DNA of 64,000 nucleotides from Hormiphora californensis (Eukaryota > Ctenophora > Tentaculata > Cydippida > Pleurobrachiidae), in the NCBI GenBank assembly GCA_020137815.1, contig CM035361.1, positions 5,184,960-5,248,959 on the forward strand, written 5' to 3'. The notes beneath the pieces were generated by a model, which made no database searches, was not told the origin of the DNA, and was given only the letters and a program-made list of their open reading frames with translations. Numbering within the stretch: position 1 is the first letter of the stretch; each line of letters opens with the position of its first letter. Positions 37,140 to 47,166 of this stretch are shown piece after piece. The position numbers were made by a program, and so were the translations under genes.

Positions 37140-40100
37140 ATGTCCGTTATTCACGTTGAGACTGACGAACAGATGGTCCAGGAAGTTGCAAAGGCGGAAT
37201 CCAAGGTAACACATTAATTAGCTAATTAGTTAGCTAATTAGTTAGTTAATTAGTCAATTAGTTGGTTAATTAGTTAATTAATGGGTTAATTACCGACACA
37301 AATTATATTAGCATTACACAGATCGGATCTATCGGTGATCAGTACTTGTTTTGTTCAAATCCAACGAAAAGAGGGTCGAGCAAGGCAAGGTCTCAATAAT
37401 TTTAAACCCCCCTTCTCTCCTCAGATAATTGTGGTGGATTATTTTGCAACATGGTGCGGCCCTTGTCAGCGCGTTGCACCTGTGTTCTCTCAGCTGAGCA
37501 GCCGCTTCAAGGATAGCGTCTTTTTAAAGGTACAGTCGGACCCCGATTTAGGGCCCCCCGATTTAGTGGCACCCCGATTTAGGGACAGGATTTTTTTCCC
37601 CCGATATAGGAAATTAACCTTATTTGACCCCGATTTAGTGGACACCCCGATTTAGTGGACAAGAGCCTTTCCCCCGAGGGTGTCCCTAAATCGGGGTCCG
37701 ACTGTAACAATATAGGTGTTTATGCTATGTTACCTTGTGTGACTCACGCTACATTTATTTCATCTGTCAGGGTTCGGTAGATCAAATGTCGCCTCACCAC
37801 TCTAAGGGCCTTTCCCCACTCCTACACCACTCTAAGGGCCTTTCCCCACTCCTACACCACTCTAAGGGCCTTTCCCCACTCCTACACCACTCTAAGGGCC
37901 TTTCCCCACTCCTACACCACTCTAAGGGCCTTTCCCCACTCCTACACCACTCTAAGGGCCTTTCCAGACGAGCATATAGTGCAGTTGCTTTTTTGTCTCG
38001 TCTGGAAAGGCCCTTAATAATGTCACTTATCTTTTGTCTCGTCTGAAATGTCACTTCTCAGGTTGATGTAGACAGGTGACCGACCGAATCAGGAAATATT
38101 GGTCCCTGATTGGCTGATAACCAGTCACGTGACCTAAATAACTAGTTCTGATTGGTTGTTTACTTGTTTCCCTCTCTCCAGGTTGATGTAGACAAGTGCC
38201 AGGAGGTAGCAACTCGACAGGGTGTCAGTGCTATGCCAACCTTTCACGTCTACCGTAATGGAAACAAGTTGGAGGAGCTGAGAGGAGCAGGTACGTTTAG
38301 ATCTCTTTCCCCACATTTTTTATTAGGCACCCGCCCCCCGGCCATATAACGTAGATATCTTCCCCCCTACCCCACCACAGTCATGTGAGATGTAGTACAA
38401 CCGTCATGCACCAGCTACAGTTCACCCCGTCCATATCTTACCGGGATACCGTCGAACCCTACCACCGCCCTATCTTTGTCACCATCTTTATCGTGGTTTT
38501 AGAGTTGACAAGCGATCGTTTTTTGGGCTGCAGAAAAGTGAAATATTTCCTTGTTTCAATAGGTGGCAAATATCAGCATCTATCTTCCCCTCTCACTAGA
38601 CTCTCCTGATTAATTAATTAGGAGGCTAATTAATTGCCTCTTTCAGATCCAGTAGCGCTAGAACGTATGGTAGAGAAACACTGTAATGCTGAGGCAAATT
38701 CAGGAAATACAGGTATAACGGTGGTATGTCATTCTACCAACTTTTCGTGATATTGATCGTGTGTTGGCTGTCAGAGCATTGGCCTGACAGTGTGTTGGCG
38801 CTATACGCTTACACTGTTATACAGGGGATTGCGTGTTCTGTGCAAGATCTTGTATTGTGCGTTATTTCACAAATCACGGATTCATGTGTGTCATTAAAAT
38901 CACGATCATTACTGTCTCTGCTATTTCTGACTGACAGAAAAAAGTAGCGTGACTGTTGATAAACGAGGTGTCATCACGCAATGTATTGAAAAGTGCCGTA
39001 CAGTCCGTGACTTCGCTGTTTGAACGGAAACATTTTAGATCATCTCTCGCAATGAGAGAAAGAACAAGAGATCAAATACTGAGAACTCGGATTTTCAAAA
39101 GCTCCAGGATCTGATATCCAAGTTAATAGTCAGGATGGACTCGTTAGAGAAGAGAGTCGAGGAGATACCCCGAGAGAGGATGCCGAGTTCGGAATCGATA
39201 AATCCATCCCAATTCCAAAAGGTACCTATCCCTCAACCTCAACCGTTCCTGAATCCGTGGCAGGCGTGGAATGCCCCACGCCAGTTCGCTCAACCTGCAT
39301 GTTACTAAATGCCGGCGGTTTTAATCCAGGAGCAAACAGTAACACTAGGTGGAAAAGAGATGTCCTATGTCAGGAGTTGATCAGCCTCAATGAGAAGGGT
39401 GTTAATGTGCCCTTTATTGGTATCACTGAGTCCTGGCTAAAGGATTTTCATCTAGATGCCCAAGTTGCTATTCCTGGGTATGCTGTTGTACGTGCAGACA
39501 GGTCAAACCGGCAGGGTGGTGGGGCGCTACTCTATGTAGATGAGGGTATCCCAATGGAATGGTCATCTAGCTTTGATGACGGGAGGTGTGAAGCACTGTT
39601 TTGCAGATTTTCCTCGTGTTCTATGAGCGTTGCTGTGATCTACCGACCCCCTGATACACCATCCTCAAGTTTTATTAACTCCCTTGATTTCTTGAAAAAA
39701 CAGATTGAGAGAATAGACCCAGGTGACGATTTAGTTATCATGGGTGACTTTAATCTTCCGGTCATCAACTGGGATACTATACATATAGGTGGTAGGTCTG
39801 CTGAGAATACCCGGTCGGCTCAGGCGCTGCTAGATTTTATGGGATCTAATTTTCTAGAACAGTTTGTTAACCTACCTACTAGGGGTTCTAATATACTCGA
39901 CCTGTTCTTGTCTAACCGGGAGAGTTTAGTGGAAAATGTGAGAGTGGTACCCACAGAGATTTCTGATCATAATTTGGTGTCAGTAGGTCTCACTTTCCAT
40001 CCAGTCTGCCCGAAACAGAGAAGGAGAATCAAGCCAGAGTCTTTTCGATCATTGGACTTTCATAACGGCGATTTTGATCTTCTCCGTGAGAAACTCAGTG

Positions 40101-42288
40101 AGATAGATTGGGTTGGTCTCCGTCAGGCTACTGATTTTGAATCCTTTCCCTCGGTTTTCACGGATACGCTTTACCAAGTATGCTGTGGTGTCTTTCCGAA
40201 GGTTAAGATTCCTCGTGGCAGACCAAATTGTTTTAACAAGCTACGTAGACGGAAAAGAAAAATAAGATGTCGGATAGCTGCTATGTTAGAGAAGGGTCAG
40301 ATTGCGCGGGCTGAGGAGTTATCAGATGAGCTCTCCAAGGTGTGCTTAGAAATCAGAGATCGAGTCTTGGCCAGAAAGGACCAGCATGAGAGGCGGGCCG
40401 TGGACAAGATAAAATCTGATCCACGATTCTTCTACTCCTTTGCGAAAATGTTTGCAAAAGGTGTATCCAGTATCCCTGTTATCACGGATATCAATGGAAA
40501 AACAACCACTGACACTAAAGAAATTGCCGATCTCTTTCAAAATCAATTCTGCAGTGTGTTCAGTAACCCAGACAACCCCAATACCCAGGATCCGGTCTTT
40601 GAATGCCCGGTTATTAAATTGGAAGACCTGGGAATCACGCTGAGTGATGACGACATTATCAAAGCGTGTAAGGATCTGGTGACAACCTCCTCTCCAGGAC
40701 CTGATGGTGTTCCTGCAAAGATCCTGAAGGAGGCTGCGGAGGCTCTGTCAGTACCCATTGGCCTTATTTGGAGAGAATCTATGGACCTGAGAGTAGTGCC
40801 CGAGTTTTACAAGATGGGCTATGTAGTCCCCCTGTTTAAGAAAGGCGATAGATCTTCTCTGAAGAATTACAGACCTGTAACCTTGACAAGCCATGTGATC
40901 AAGATTCACGAGCGAATCATGAGGGAACATATGGTTAATTATTTCGAGCGTAACGGGCTTCTATCAAAGCGTCAGCACGGCTTCAGAGCGGGGAGGTCCA
41001 CACTGACCCAATTGTTGGGCCACTTCGACTGGGTGCTAAAATCCCTATGTGATGGTAACGACACAGACACAGTCTACCTGGACTATTCCCGTGCCTTCGA
41101 CAAGGTAGACATACGGCTCCTCCTCCTCAAGATCAGAAGATATGGAGTGCATCCACAGATTGTGGATTGGCTGGAGTCATTTCTGTCTGGCCGGAAACAA
41201 ACGGTTGTGCTAGAAGGGTGTCACTCAGTAATAGCAGTAATCATCAGCGGTGTCCCTCAGGGGACGGTGCTGGGCCCCCTCTTATTCTTGATATTTCTGA
41301 ATGATTTGGAGGGTGAAGTGCTTGATGCCCTTCTAAGCTTCTTTGCTGATGACTCCAGAGTGGGCATGGAAATCTCTGTTAAGGAGGATTGCGAGAAGTT
41401 ACAGAAAGACTTGGATCGTGTGCATCAGTGGGCTGAAAGAAATAATATGAAGCTCAATGAAGAGAAATATGAGTTAATGGTGCATCGTCACAATCGATCA
41501 TCTCTCATGAACCACATGCCGATGTCTGCGGTGTACTACTACACTAGTGGTGGAGAGATCCTTCTACCATCTGATCAGCTCCGAGACTTGGGCGTTACAG
41601 TTTCTGAAGATCTCTCCTGGAGGCCGCATTATGTCAATCTGACCACAAGAGGCAGAAGAATGTCCCAGTGGATACTCAGCGTTTTTAGTGGCAGAGATAC
41701 AGTCCTCATGATAACTCTCTATAAGAGCCTAGTGAGGAGCACAATGGAGTATTGCTCTCCTCTGTGGTGCCCCCAATTGGTCGGTGACATACAGCTCCTT
41801 GAATCGGTTCAAAGAAGGTTTACTGCCAAGATTTCTGGGCTTCAGGACAGTGACTACTGGGAACGCCTAAGAATCCTTGGACTCATGTCATTACAAAGGA
41901 GGCGTGAAAGGTACTCCATCCTACACATGCACAAGATTCGGCATGAAGCAGTACCAAATGATGTCAATGTCGCCTTCTACCGAACATCGAGGCATGGGCT
42001 GAAGGCGGTGATACCTGATCTTGCAAGGGTCAAGAGCAAGAGAAACTAGGCTGTGGAATTCATTGCCAAAAGACCTTCGAGAAATTGCAGATCAGGCTGA
42101 ATTTAAGGCGAACCTGGATAGCTTCCTTCGTGAAGTGCCGGACCTACCGCCTACACCCGGATACTCATCACAGAACAGAAACTCACTGAGCGAGTGGTGC
42201 TGTGGATCCGGAACGATAAATGTGGCGGTCCTTGGAAGGATGGCCCTCTGATTCATAGCTACACATCAAAAGTCAAAAGTCAAAAGTC

Positions 42289-42357
<69 letters not shown>

Positions 42358-42393
42358 CCTCTCCCTATCTCTCTCTATCTCTCTTTCCTATCT

Positions 42394-42442
<49 letters not shown>

Positions 42443-45400
42443 TCTCTATCTCTCTATCTCCCAGGCGGTGCCACCTCCACAGCTCTGGTGCCTGGGTATG
42501 ACGACATGGCATCGTTTATCGAAGGACCCCGATGTGAGTGTCTGAATGAGAGTGATGAACACAACTTCAGGGTAAGCGCTATTTTTAAAGGTTACAACCA
42601 GTCTTCAAAGGTTACACCAGTTTGTTAAAGGTTACACCCGCGACCTCGGAGACATCAAAGTATTATTGTCGAGCAGGAACCGACCGAATCAGGAAAAACT
42701 GGTCCCTGATTGGCTGATAACCAGTCACGTGACCTAAATAACGAGTTCTGATTGGTTGTTTACTTGTTTCGGTCGGTTCCTGTTGTCGAGGTATATCGTA
42801 CATTCATGATCGGATAAAATGAATAGAAAACAGAAAACAGTGATTCTTTCGCACCTTTTTCTGCCAGCTGCACTGTAACATTTTTTCATTCGTACCTAGG
42901 GTGCTCTAACGAAAGAGGGAGGATATCTGGAGAGTGACTGTGACGAGCAGCTCCTACTAACCCTGGCATTCAACCAACCTATTAAGTAATTAATTAACCA
43001 GCTTATCGTATCAAGTAATTTATATTGGTCTTCTATTTGCTATTATTATCTCCCGCCCCAACCCCATTTCCAAACTACGCAATCCCTTCCTAACCCCCTA
43101 TTTCCAGACTCATTGTATCCCCCCCCCCTATTCCCAGATTACACAGTCTCATTGTATCGCCCATATTCCCAGATTGTGCAGTCTCTCAAAACCCCCTCCC
43201 TATTCCCAAATTGCACAGTCTCTCAAAACCCCCTCCCTATTCCCAAATTGCACAGTCTCTCAAAACCCCCTCCCTATTCCCAAATTGCACAGTCTCTCAA
43301 AACCCCCTCCCTATTCCCAAATTGCACAGTCTCTCAAAACCCCCTCCCTATTCCCAAATTGCACAGTCTCTCAAAACCCCCTCCCTATTCCCAAATTGCA
43401 CAGTCTCTCAAAACCCCCTCCCTATTCCCAAATTGCACAGTCTCTCAAAACCCCCTCCCTATTTTCAGATTGCACAGTCTCTCAAAACCCCCTCCCTATT
43501 CCCAAATTGCACAGTCTCTCAAAACCCCCTCCCTATTCCCAAATTGCACAGTCTCTCAAAACCCCCTCCCTATTCCCAAATTGCACAGTCTCTCAAAACC
43601 CCCTCCCTATTCCCAAATTGCACAGTCTCTCAAAACCCCCTCCCTATTCCCAAATTGCACAGTCTCTCAAAACCCCCTCCCTATTCCCAAATTGCACAGT
43701 CTCTCAAAACCCCCTCCCTATTCCCAAATTGCACAGTCTCTCAAAACCCCCTCCCTATTCCCAAATTGCACAGTCTCTCAAAACCCCCTCCCTATTCCCA
43801 AATTGCACAGTCTCTCAAAACCCCCTCCCTATTCCCAAATTGCACAGTCTCTCAAAACCCCCTCCCTATTCCCAAATTGCACAGTCTCTCAAAACCCCCT
43901 CCCTATTCCCAAATTGCACAGTCTCTCAAAACCCCCTCCCTATTCCCAAATTGCACAGTCTCTCAAAACCCCCTCCCTATTCCCAAATTGCACAGTCTCT
44001 CAAAACCCCCTCCCTATTCCCAAATTGCACAGTCTCTCAAAACCCCCTCCCTATTCCCAAATTGCACAGTCTCTCAAAACCCCCTCCCTATTTTCAGATT
44101 GCACAGTCTCTCAAAACCCCCTCCCTATTCCCAAATTGCACAGTCTCTCAAAACCCCCTCCCTATTCCCAAATTGCACAGTCTCTCAAAACCCCCTCCCT
44201 ATTCCCAAATTGCACAGTCTCTCAAAACCCCCTCCCTATTCCCAAATTGCACAGTCTCTCAAAACCCCCTCCCTATTCCCAAATTGCACAGTCTCTCAAA
44301 ACCCCCTCCCTATTCCCAAATTGCACAGTCTCTCAAAACCCCCTCCCTATTCCCAAATTGCACAGTCTCTCAAAACCCCCTCCCTATTCCCAAATTGCAC
44401 AGTCTCTCAAAACCCCCTCCCTATTCCCAAATTGCACAGTCTCTCAAAACCCCCTCCCTATTCCCAAATTGCACAGTCTCTCAAAACCCCCTCCCTATTC
44501 CCAAATTGCACAGTCTCTCAAAACCCCCTCCCTATTCCCAAATTGCACAGTCTCTCAAAACCCCCTCCCTATTCCCAAATTGCACAGTCTCTCAAAACCC
44601 CCTCCCTATTCCCAAATTGCACAGTCTCTCAAAACCCCCTCCCTATTCCCAAATTGCACAGTCTCTCAAAACCCCCTCCCTATTCCCAAATTGCACAGTC
44701 TCTCAAAACCCCCTCCCTATTCCCAAATTGCACAGTCTCTCAAAACCCCCTCCCTATTCCCAAATTGCACAGTCTCTCAAAACCCCCTCCCTATTCCCAA
44801 ATTGCACAGTCTCTCAAAACCCCCTCCCTATTTTCAGATTGCACAGTCTCTCAAAACCCCCTCCCTATTTTCAGATTGCACAGTCTCATTGTAACTGGAC
44901 CGGCTGATGGCCGAGCACCGAAAACCATCCGTCTCTTTATCAACACAACTGCCATTGATTTTGATAACGCCGAGAAAGGTAATGATTTCACTAAGACTTT
45001 CAACCCTTACTCAACAAAATTCTTGTAATTTATCTTAGACTAGTGATGGGGACTGTGTATTTTTGTAGTTTTCGGTGCGTAGGGATAGGTAAAATTGGCA
45101 TGAAACGGCTAATTGTTGAACATTAACGATAACGTATTTTTTAAATCGCATTCATTTTATCTAGGTAACAGCGTGCAAGACATCGAGTTGACGAAGGATG
45201 AAGTGGTCACTGAAAACCATGTTATCCCCCTGAAATATGTTAAGTTCCAGAATGTTAACTCCCTCACCATATTTGTTAAGGATAACCAAGGTAACGATAA
45301 CCAAGTTAGTTTAGTAATCATATATGGTAACCATGGTAACATTACGGTAACATGTTGGTATTAGAACTCCCTTACCAATATTTGTTAAGGATAACCAAGG

Positions 45401-45770
45401 TAACGATATTAATTTGATAACCAAGGTAACAAATGATATTAATTTTATGAAGTTTTCGGTTTCAATTGTTTTCGAATATCAGTAAAACTAAACCAATAAA
45501 TTCCAATTTCTAGAAGCTGAAAAAACCCCTTATTGACTCAATTATTGGCAGACCGGATTATAGGTCCTAACTCAAGTTGCTAAAATTCACCATATAATAG
45601 ACTCTCTTAATTACATAATTTCATCTCTATAAACTCCACCTCCAAATAAACCAGGTGATGAAGAGACGACAGTTGTGAGTTACGTTGGGCTCATTGGACA
45701 ATCCCGAGAAAAGACGGACATGAATGATTTCAAGAGAGTCGCTGGCAAGAAAGGGGAATCCCACGGTTAA
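37140..45770 (+). CDS. TXNL1: Thioredoxin-like protein 1 (thioredoxin + PITH)
   Basis: Nine exons, all in phase: 37140-37205, 37425-37529, 38182-38290, 38647-38712, 42465-42571, 42900-42985, 44875-44978, 45165-45290, 45655-45770, 294 codons (human 289). The thioredoxin domain spans about residues 1-105, with active site W32-C33-G-P-C36 and the cis-Pro motif SAMPTF. The PITH domain spans about 120-294, with [49 protein letters not shown] and the family's C-terminus [19 protein letters not shown]1 is a cytosolic oxidoreductase that docks on the 26S proteasome lid. Introns are unusually loaded: a MITE at the intron 2 donor, a MITE against the exon 3 acceptor, a CR1-like LINE in intron 4 and a 1.7-kb minisatellite in intron 6. 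Confidence 0.96.
37531..37706. mobile_element. Pogo/Tc1-like MITE (TACAGTCGGACCCCG ends), copy 1, forming a donor
   Basis: Terminal repeats TACAGTCGGACCCCGATTTA and complement, with the TA as probable target duplication, 176 bp. Exon 2 of TXNL1 ends at 37529, so the donor GTACAG is made of the last flanking G plus the element's own TACAG end. The family is inferred from the TA site and CAGTCGGAC-type termini. Confidence 0.8.
37794..37966. repeat. 30-bp minisatellite, about six copies
   Basis: Unit CACCACTCTAAGGGCCTTTC plus CCCACTCCTA, nearly invariant. CTAAGGGCCTTTCC is also the left end of the inverted-repeat element at 37951, so the array seems to be grown from that end. Confidence 0.92.
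37951..38034. mobile_element. Short TIR element with TAAGGGCCTTTCCAGACGAG ends
   Basis: About 84 bp with nearly perfect 20-bp inverted ends and a small loop. Its left end overlaps the last unit of the 30-bp minisatellite. Confidence 0.7.
38073..38184 (-). mobile_element. hAT-like MITE, copy 3, against the TXNL1 exon 3 acceptor
   Basis: The left end (CAGGTGACCGACC) and body match the 109-bp family. The right end is replaced by CCCTCTCTCCAG, the exon 3 acceptor. The first bases of exon 3 (GTTGATGTAGACA, from 38182) also occur on the left side of the element after another CTTCTCAG (38062-38074). Confidence 0.78.
39041..39308 (+). CDS. LINE ORF1, C-terminal part (partial)
   Basis: An open frame starts after a TAG at about 39038 and ends with TAA at 39306-39308. 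It encodes a Lys/Arg-rich coiled-coil piece ([20 protein letters not shown]) and a Pro/Gln-rich end. Its stop overlaps the first in-frame methionine of ORF2 in ATGTTACTAA. Confidence 0.6.
39299..42049 (+). CDS. CR1-like ORF2: AP endonuclease and reverse transcriptase
   Basis: A 916-codon frame taken from the ATG at 39299; the frame is open from 39257. The endonuclease has [37 protein letters not shown] and SDHNLV. The reverse transcriptase has [59 protein letters not shown] and catalytic FADDS. After it come the CR1-type YCSPLWCPQ and SLQRRRERY regions. The frame ends early at 42049. The missing C-terminus ([13 protein letters not shown], to 42251) is in another frame, so a single frameshift near 42030 has disabled the end. 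Otherwise the frame is intact, so the copy is fairly young. Confidence 0.93.
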   Translation: MLLNAGGFNPGANSNTRWKRDVLCQELISLNEKGVNVPFIGITESWLKDFHLDAQVAIPGYAVVRADRSNRQGGGALLYVDEGIPMEWSSSFDDGRCEALFCRFSSCSMSVAVIYRPPDTPSSSFINSLDFLKKQIERIDPGDDLVIMGDFNLPVINWDTIHIGGRSAENTRSAQALLDFMGSNFLEQFVNLPTRGSNILDLFLSNRESLVENVRVVPTEISDHNLVSVGLTFHPVCPKQRRRIKPESFRSLDFHNGDFDLLREKLSEIDWVGLRQATDFESFPSVFTDTLYQVCCGVFPKVKIPRGRPNCFNKLRRRKRKIRCRIAAMLEKGQIARAEELSDELSKVCLEIRDRVLARKDQHERRAVDKIKSDPRFFYSFAKMFAKGVSSIPVITDINGKTTTDTKEIADLFQNQFCSVFSNPDNPNTQDPVFECPVIKLEDLGITLSDDDIIKACKDLVTTSSPGPDGVPAKILKEAAEALSVPIGLIWRESMDLRVVPEFYKMGYVVPLFKKGDRSSLKNYRPVTLTSHVIKIHERIMREHMVNYFERNGLLSKRQHGFRAGRSTLTQLLGHFDWVLKSLCDGNDTDTVYLDYSRAFDKVDIRLLLLKIRRYGVHPQIVDWLESFLSGRKQTVVLEGCHSVIAVIISGVPQGTVLGPLLFLIFLNDLEGEVLDALLSFFADDSRVGMEISVKEDCEKLQKDLDRVHQWAERNNMKLNEEKYELMVHRHNRSSLMNHMPMSAVYYYTSGGEILLPSDQLRDLGVTVSEDLSWRPHYVNLTTRGRRMSQWILSVFSGRDTVLMITLYKSLVRSTMEYCSPLWCPQLVGDIQLLESVQRRFTAKISGLQDSDYWERLRILGLMSLQRRRERYSILHMHKIRHEAVPNDVNVAFYRTSRHGLKAVIPDLARVKSKRN
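42293..42460. repeat. (CT)n tract before TXNL1 exon 5
   Basis: About 170 bp of CT with interruptions. It joins the 3' tail of the LINE to the exon 5 acceptor (CCCAG, 42464) and gives an extreme polypyrimidine tract. Confidence 0.92.
42674..42782 (-). mobile_element. hAT-like 109-bp MITE, copy 4
   Basis: Complete copy with an exact 8-bp target duplication TTGTCGAG (42666-42673 and 42783-42790). It defines the family's 8-bp duplication. In TXNL1 intron 5, about 100 bp from the donor. Confidence 0.93.
43110..44874 (+). repeat. 37-bp minisatellite derived from the TXNL1 exon 7 acceptor, about 46 copies
   Basis: The unit holds CCCTCCCTATTCCCAA, then ATTGCACAGTCTC, then TCAAAACC. The real junction is CCCTATTTTCAG at 44863-44874 followed by exon 7, ATTGCACAGTCTC. 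So each unit is the pyrimidine tract, the acceptor position and the first 13 coding bases. In most units the acceptor AG reads AA. It is TTTTCAG only near 43462, 44092, 44830 and the real site. The first two or three units (43110-43180) are more diverged and keep CCAG. Confidence 0.95.
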
Positions 45771-47164
45771 ATATACACGGACAGTAATTGTGATGGGGAG
45801 AAGCTATGAAACAGGCTTTTTGTGGTGTTTTTGGTGGTGTATTAGTTTGTTTATTTGTAAGAGATGGAAATACGTGCTCTTGGTGAATTATTATATATCG
45901 GGTCAACTGTTAGTACATTTTCGCAGGTCGAGTTTAAACCATGTATTGTTGGTTTAGTAACCATATGGTAACATAACGGTAACTTTATGGTATTAGAAGT
46001 CCTTTATCGGGCTTTGGTCCCAAATTGGACATATATAGATGTACTTGTACTAGGTCTCAAAAGGGTGAATTTTTGAAATATATATGTTACGAGAGATAAA
46101 GAGAGCTGATATTTCTATGTAAAATGTTGGTGTATTTCTATTCTACAATTGTACAAGTTTAGATACGCGTTTTGTTGTTCTAAATCAAGGCAATTTTGAA
46201 TAATTCCAACAGTTTCTGGACTCATCAAATATCGAGGTTCGACTCTAAAGTCTGGATGAGTTCCAGATCAGTGTCGGAATAAATCAAAATTGTCTTGACG
46301 GAATCTTGTCCAAATCCCATTTAACTTATACATATGAATATGGATTCTAATTATACAATTACAAATTCAATTTGTTCGTTTTAAATTTGCTCGACCTACT
46401 CCAACATTCACCTTTCTTTCAGGTCACCAGATCTCTGCAACTAACAACAACAACCATATCTTTGGGTCAACGTATGTCCAACTGACTATCACCCTTGAAC
46501 GCCTGGACACAGTTTGACCTTAAAAACCGTACCGACAAGCTGTGAGTATGGGTTGTGTGGTCCCCCTCCCCCTTCAAGTTCACCCACCGTCAACCCCCAA
46601 CCACCCCCTTAGGCCTAGGGTGTGCTTGAGACTTTCTATATTTACCCTTGTCTACTGCTGCAGACATAAGAAACACATGCAGCCCGATACAAAGAAAATC
46701 AATAGCAATTAAAAGTTTGAAAACAAATTCCATAATATCGTGCCCCACAGTACTTCTTACAAGATCACCTGTCATGCATCCGGCTGATCTTTTTTCGTGC
46801 GTTCTAGGAGAGTTGTCACTGGCCAACTGTCAGAGCATTGGCCTGACCCTATTCTCATTTCTTTCTGCAAGCGGAGCGCGCGAGAACTGTGGTCAGAGCA
46901 TTGGCCTGACAGTGCGTTCTAGGAGAGTTGTCACTGGCCAATGGCCATTGGTCAGGCATCGCGATGACAGAACCTTACATGGCTCACTGCACGCAACACA
47001 AATCATATATTTACTGCCAGAGTCAGCACACACCTCTCTAGCCTCATTTCCATACAACGTCCAGTTACAGTTGGTAACCTTAGTTACTGAGTTACAGTTG
47101 GTAACCATGGTTACTGAGTTACAGTCGGTAACCATGGTTACTGAGTTACAGTTGGTTACCATGG
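45771..47164. other. TXNL1-ankyrin intergenic region
   Basis: No clear gene. AATAAA near 46278 could serve TXNL1. A segment at 46432-46512 has an acceptor-like CTTTCAG and an open frame ending in TGA, and might be an orphan exon. A motif GTCAGAGCATTGGCCTGAC occurs near 46830 and 46895 (also near 38771). 46985-47068 is a duplicated copy of the ankyrin gene's 3' end. Confidence 0.45.
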
Positions 47165-47166
47165 TT
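47070..47166. repeat. GTTACAGTTGGTAACCATG satellite at the ankyrin 3' end
   Basis: Four units of about 27 bp (GTTACAGTTGGTAACCATGG then TTACTGA), each with the palindrome GGTAACCATGGTTAC. Directly downstream of the ankyrin stop codon. Confidence 0.9.

Larger units (their letters stand above)
39041..42290 (+). mobile_element. CR1-like non-LTR retrotransposon in TXNL1 intron 4
   Basis: 5'-truncated LINE with the end of an ORF1 (to 39308), an ORF2 with endonuclease and reverse transcriptase, and a 3' end made of three to four TCAAAAG units (about 42266-42290) instead of poly(A). That tail type is characteristic of the CR1/L2 group. A CT microsatellite follows directly. It is inserted in sense orientation in an otherwise short intron. 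Confidence 0.88.

Noticed and set aside
43110-44874. CRISPR-like array
   Set aside because: Units are contiguous with no unique spacers, and the DNA is eukaryotic.
43113-45028. Three overlapping long plus-strand frames (577-605 codons) of a repeated [13 protein letters not shown]-type peptide
   Set aside because: The 37-bp repeat has no stop in any frame, so all three frames stay open. It is the intronic satellite of TXNL1, not a gene.
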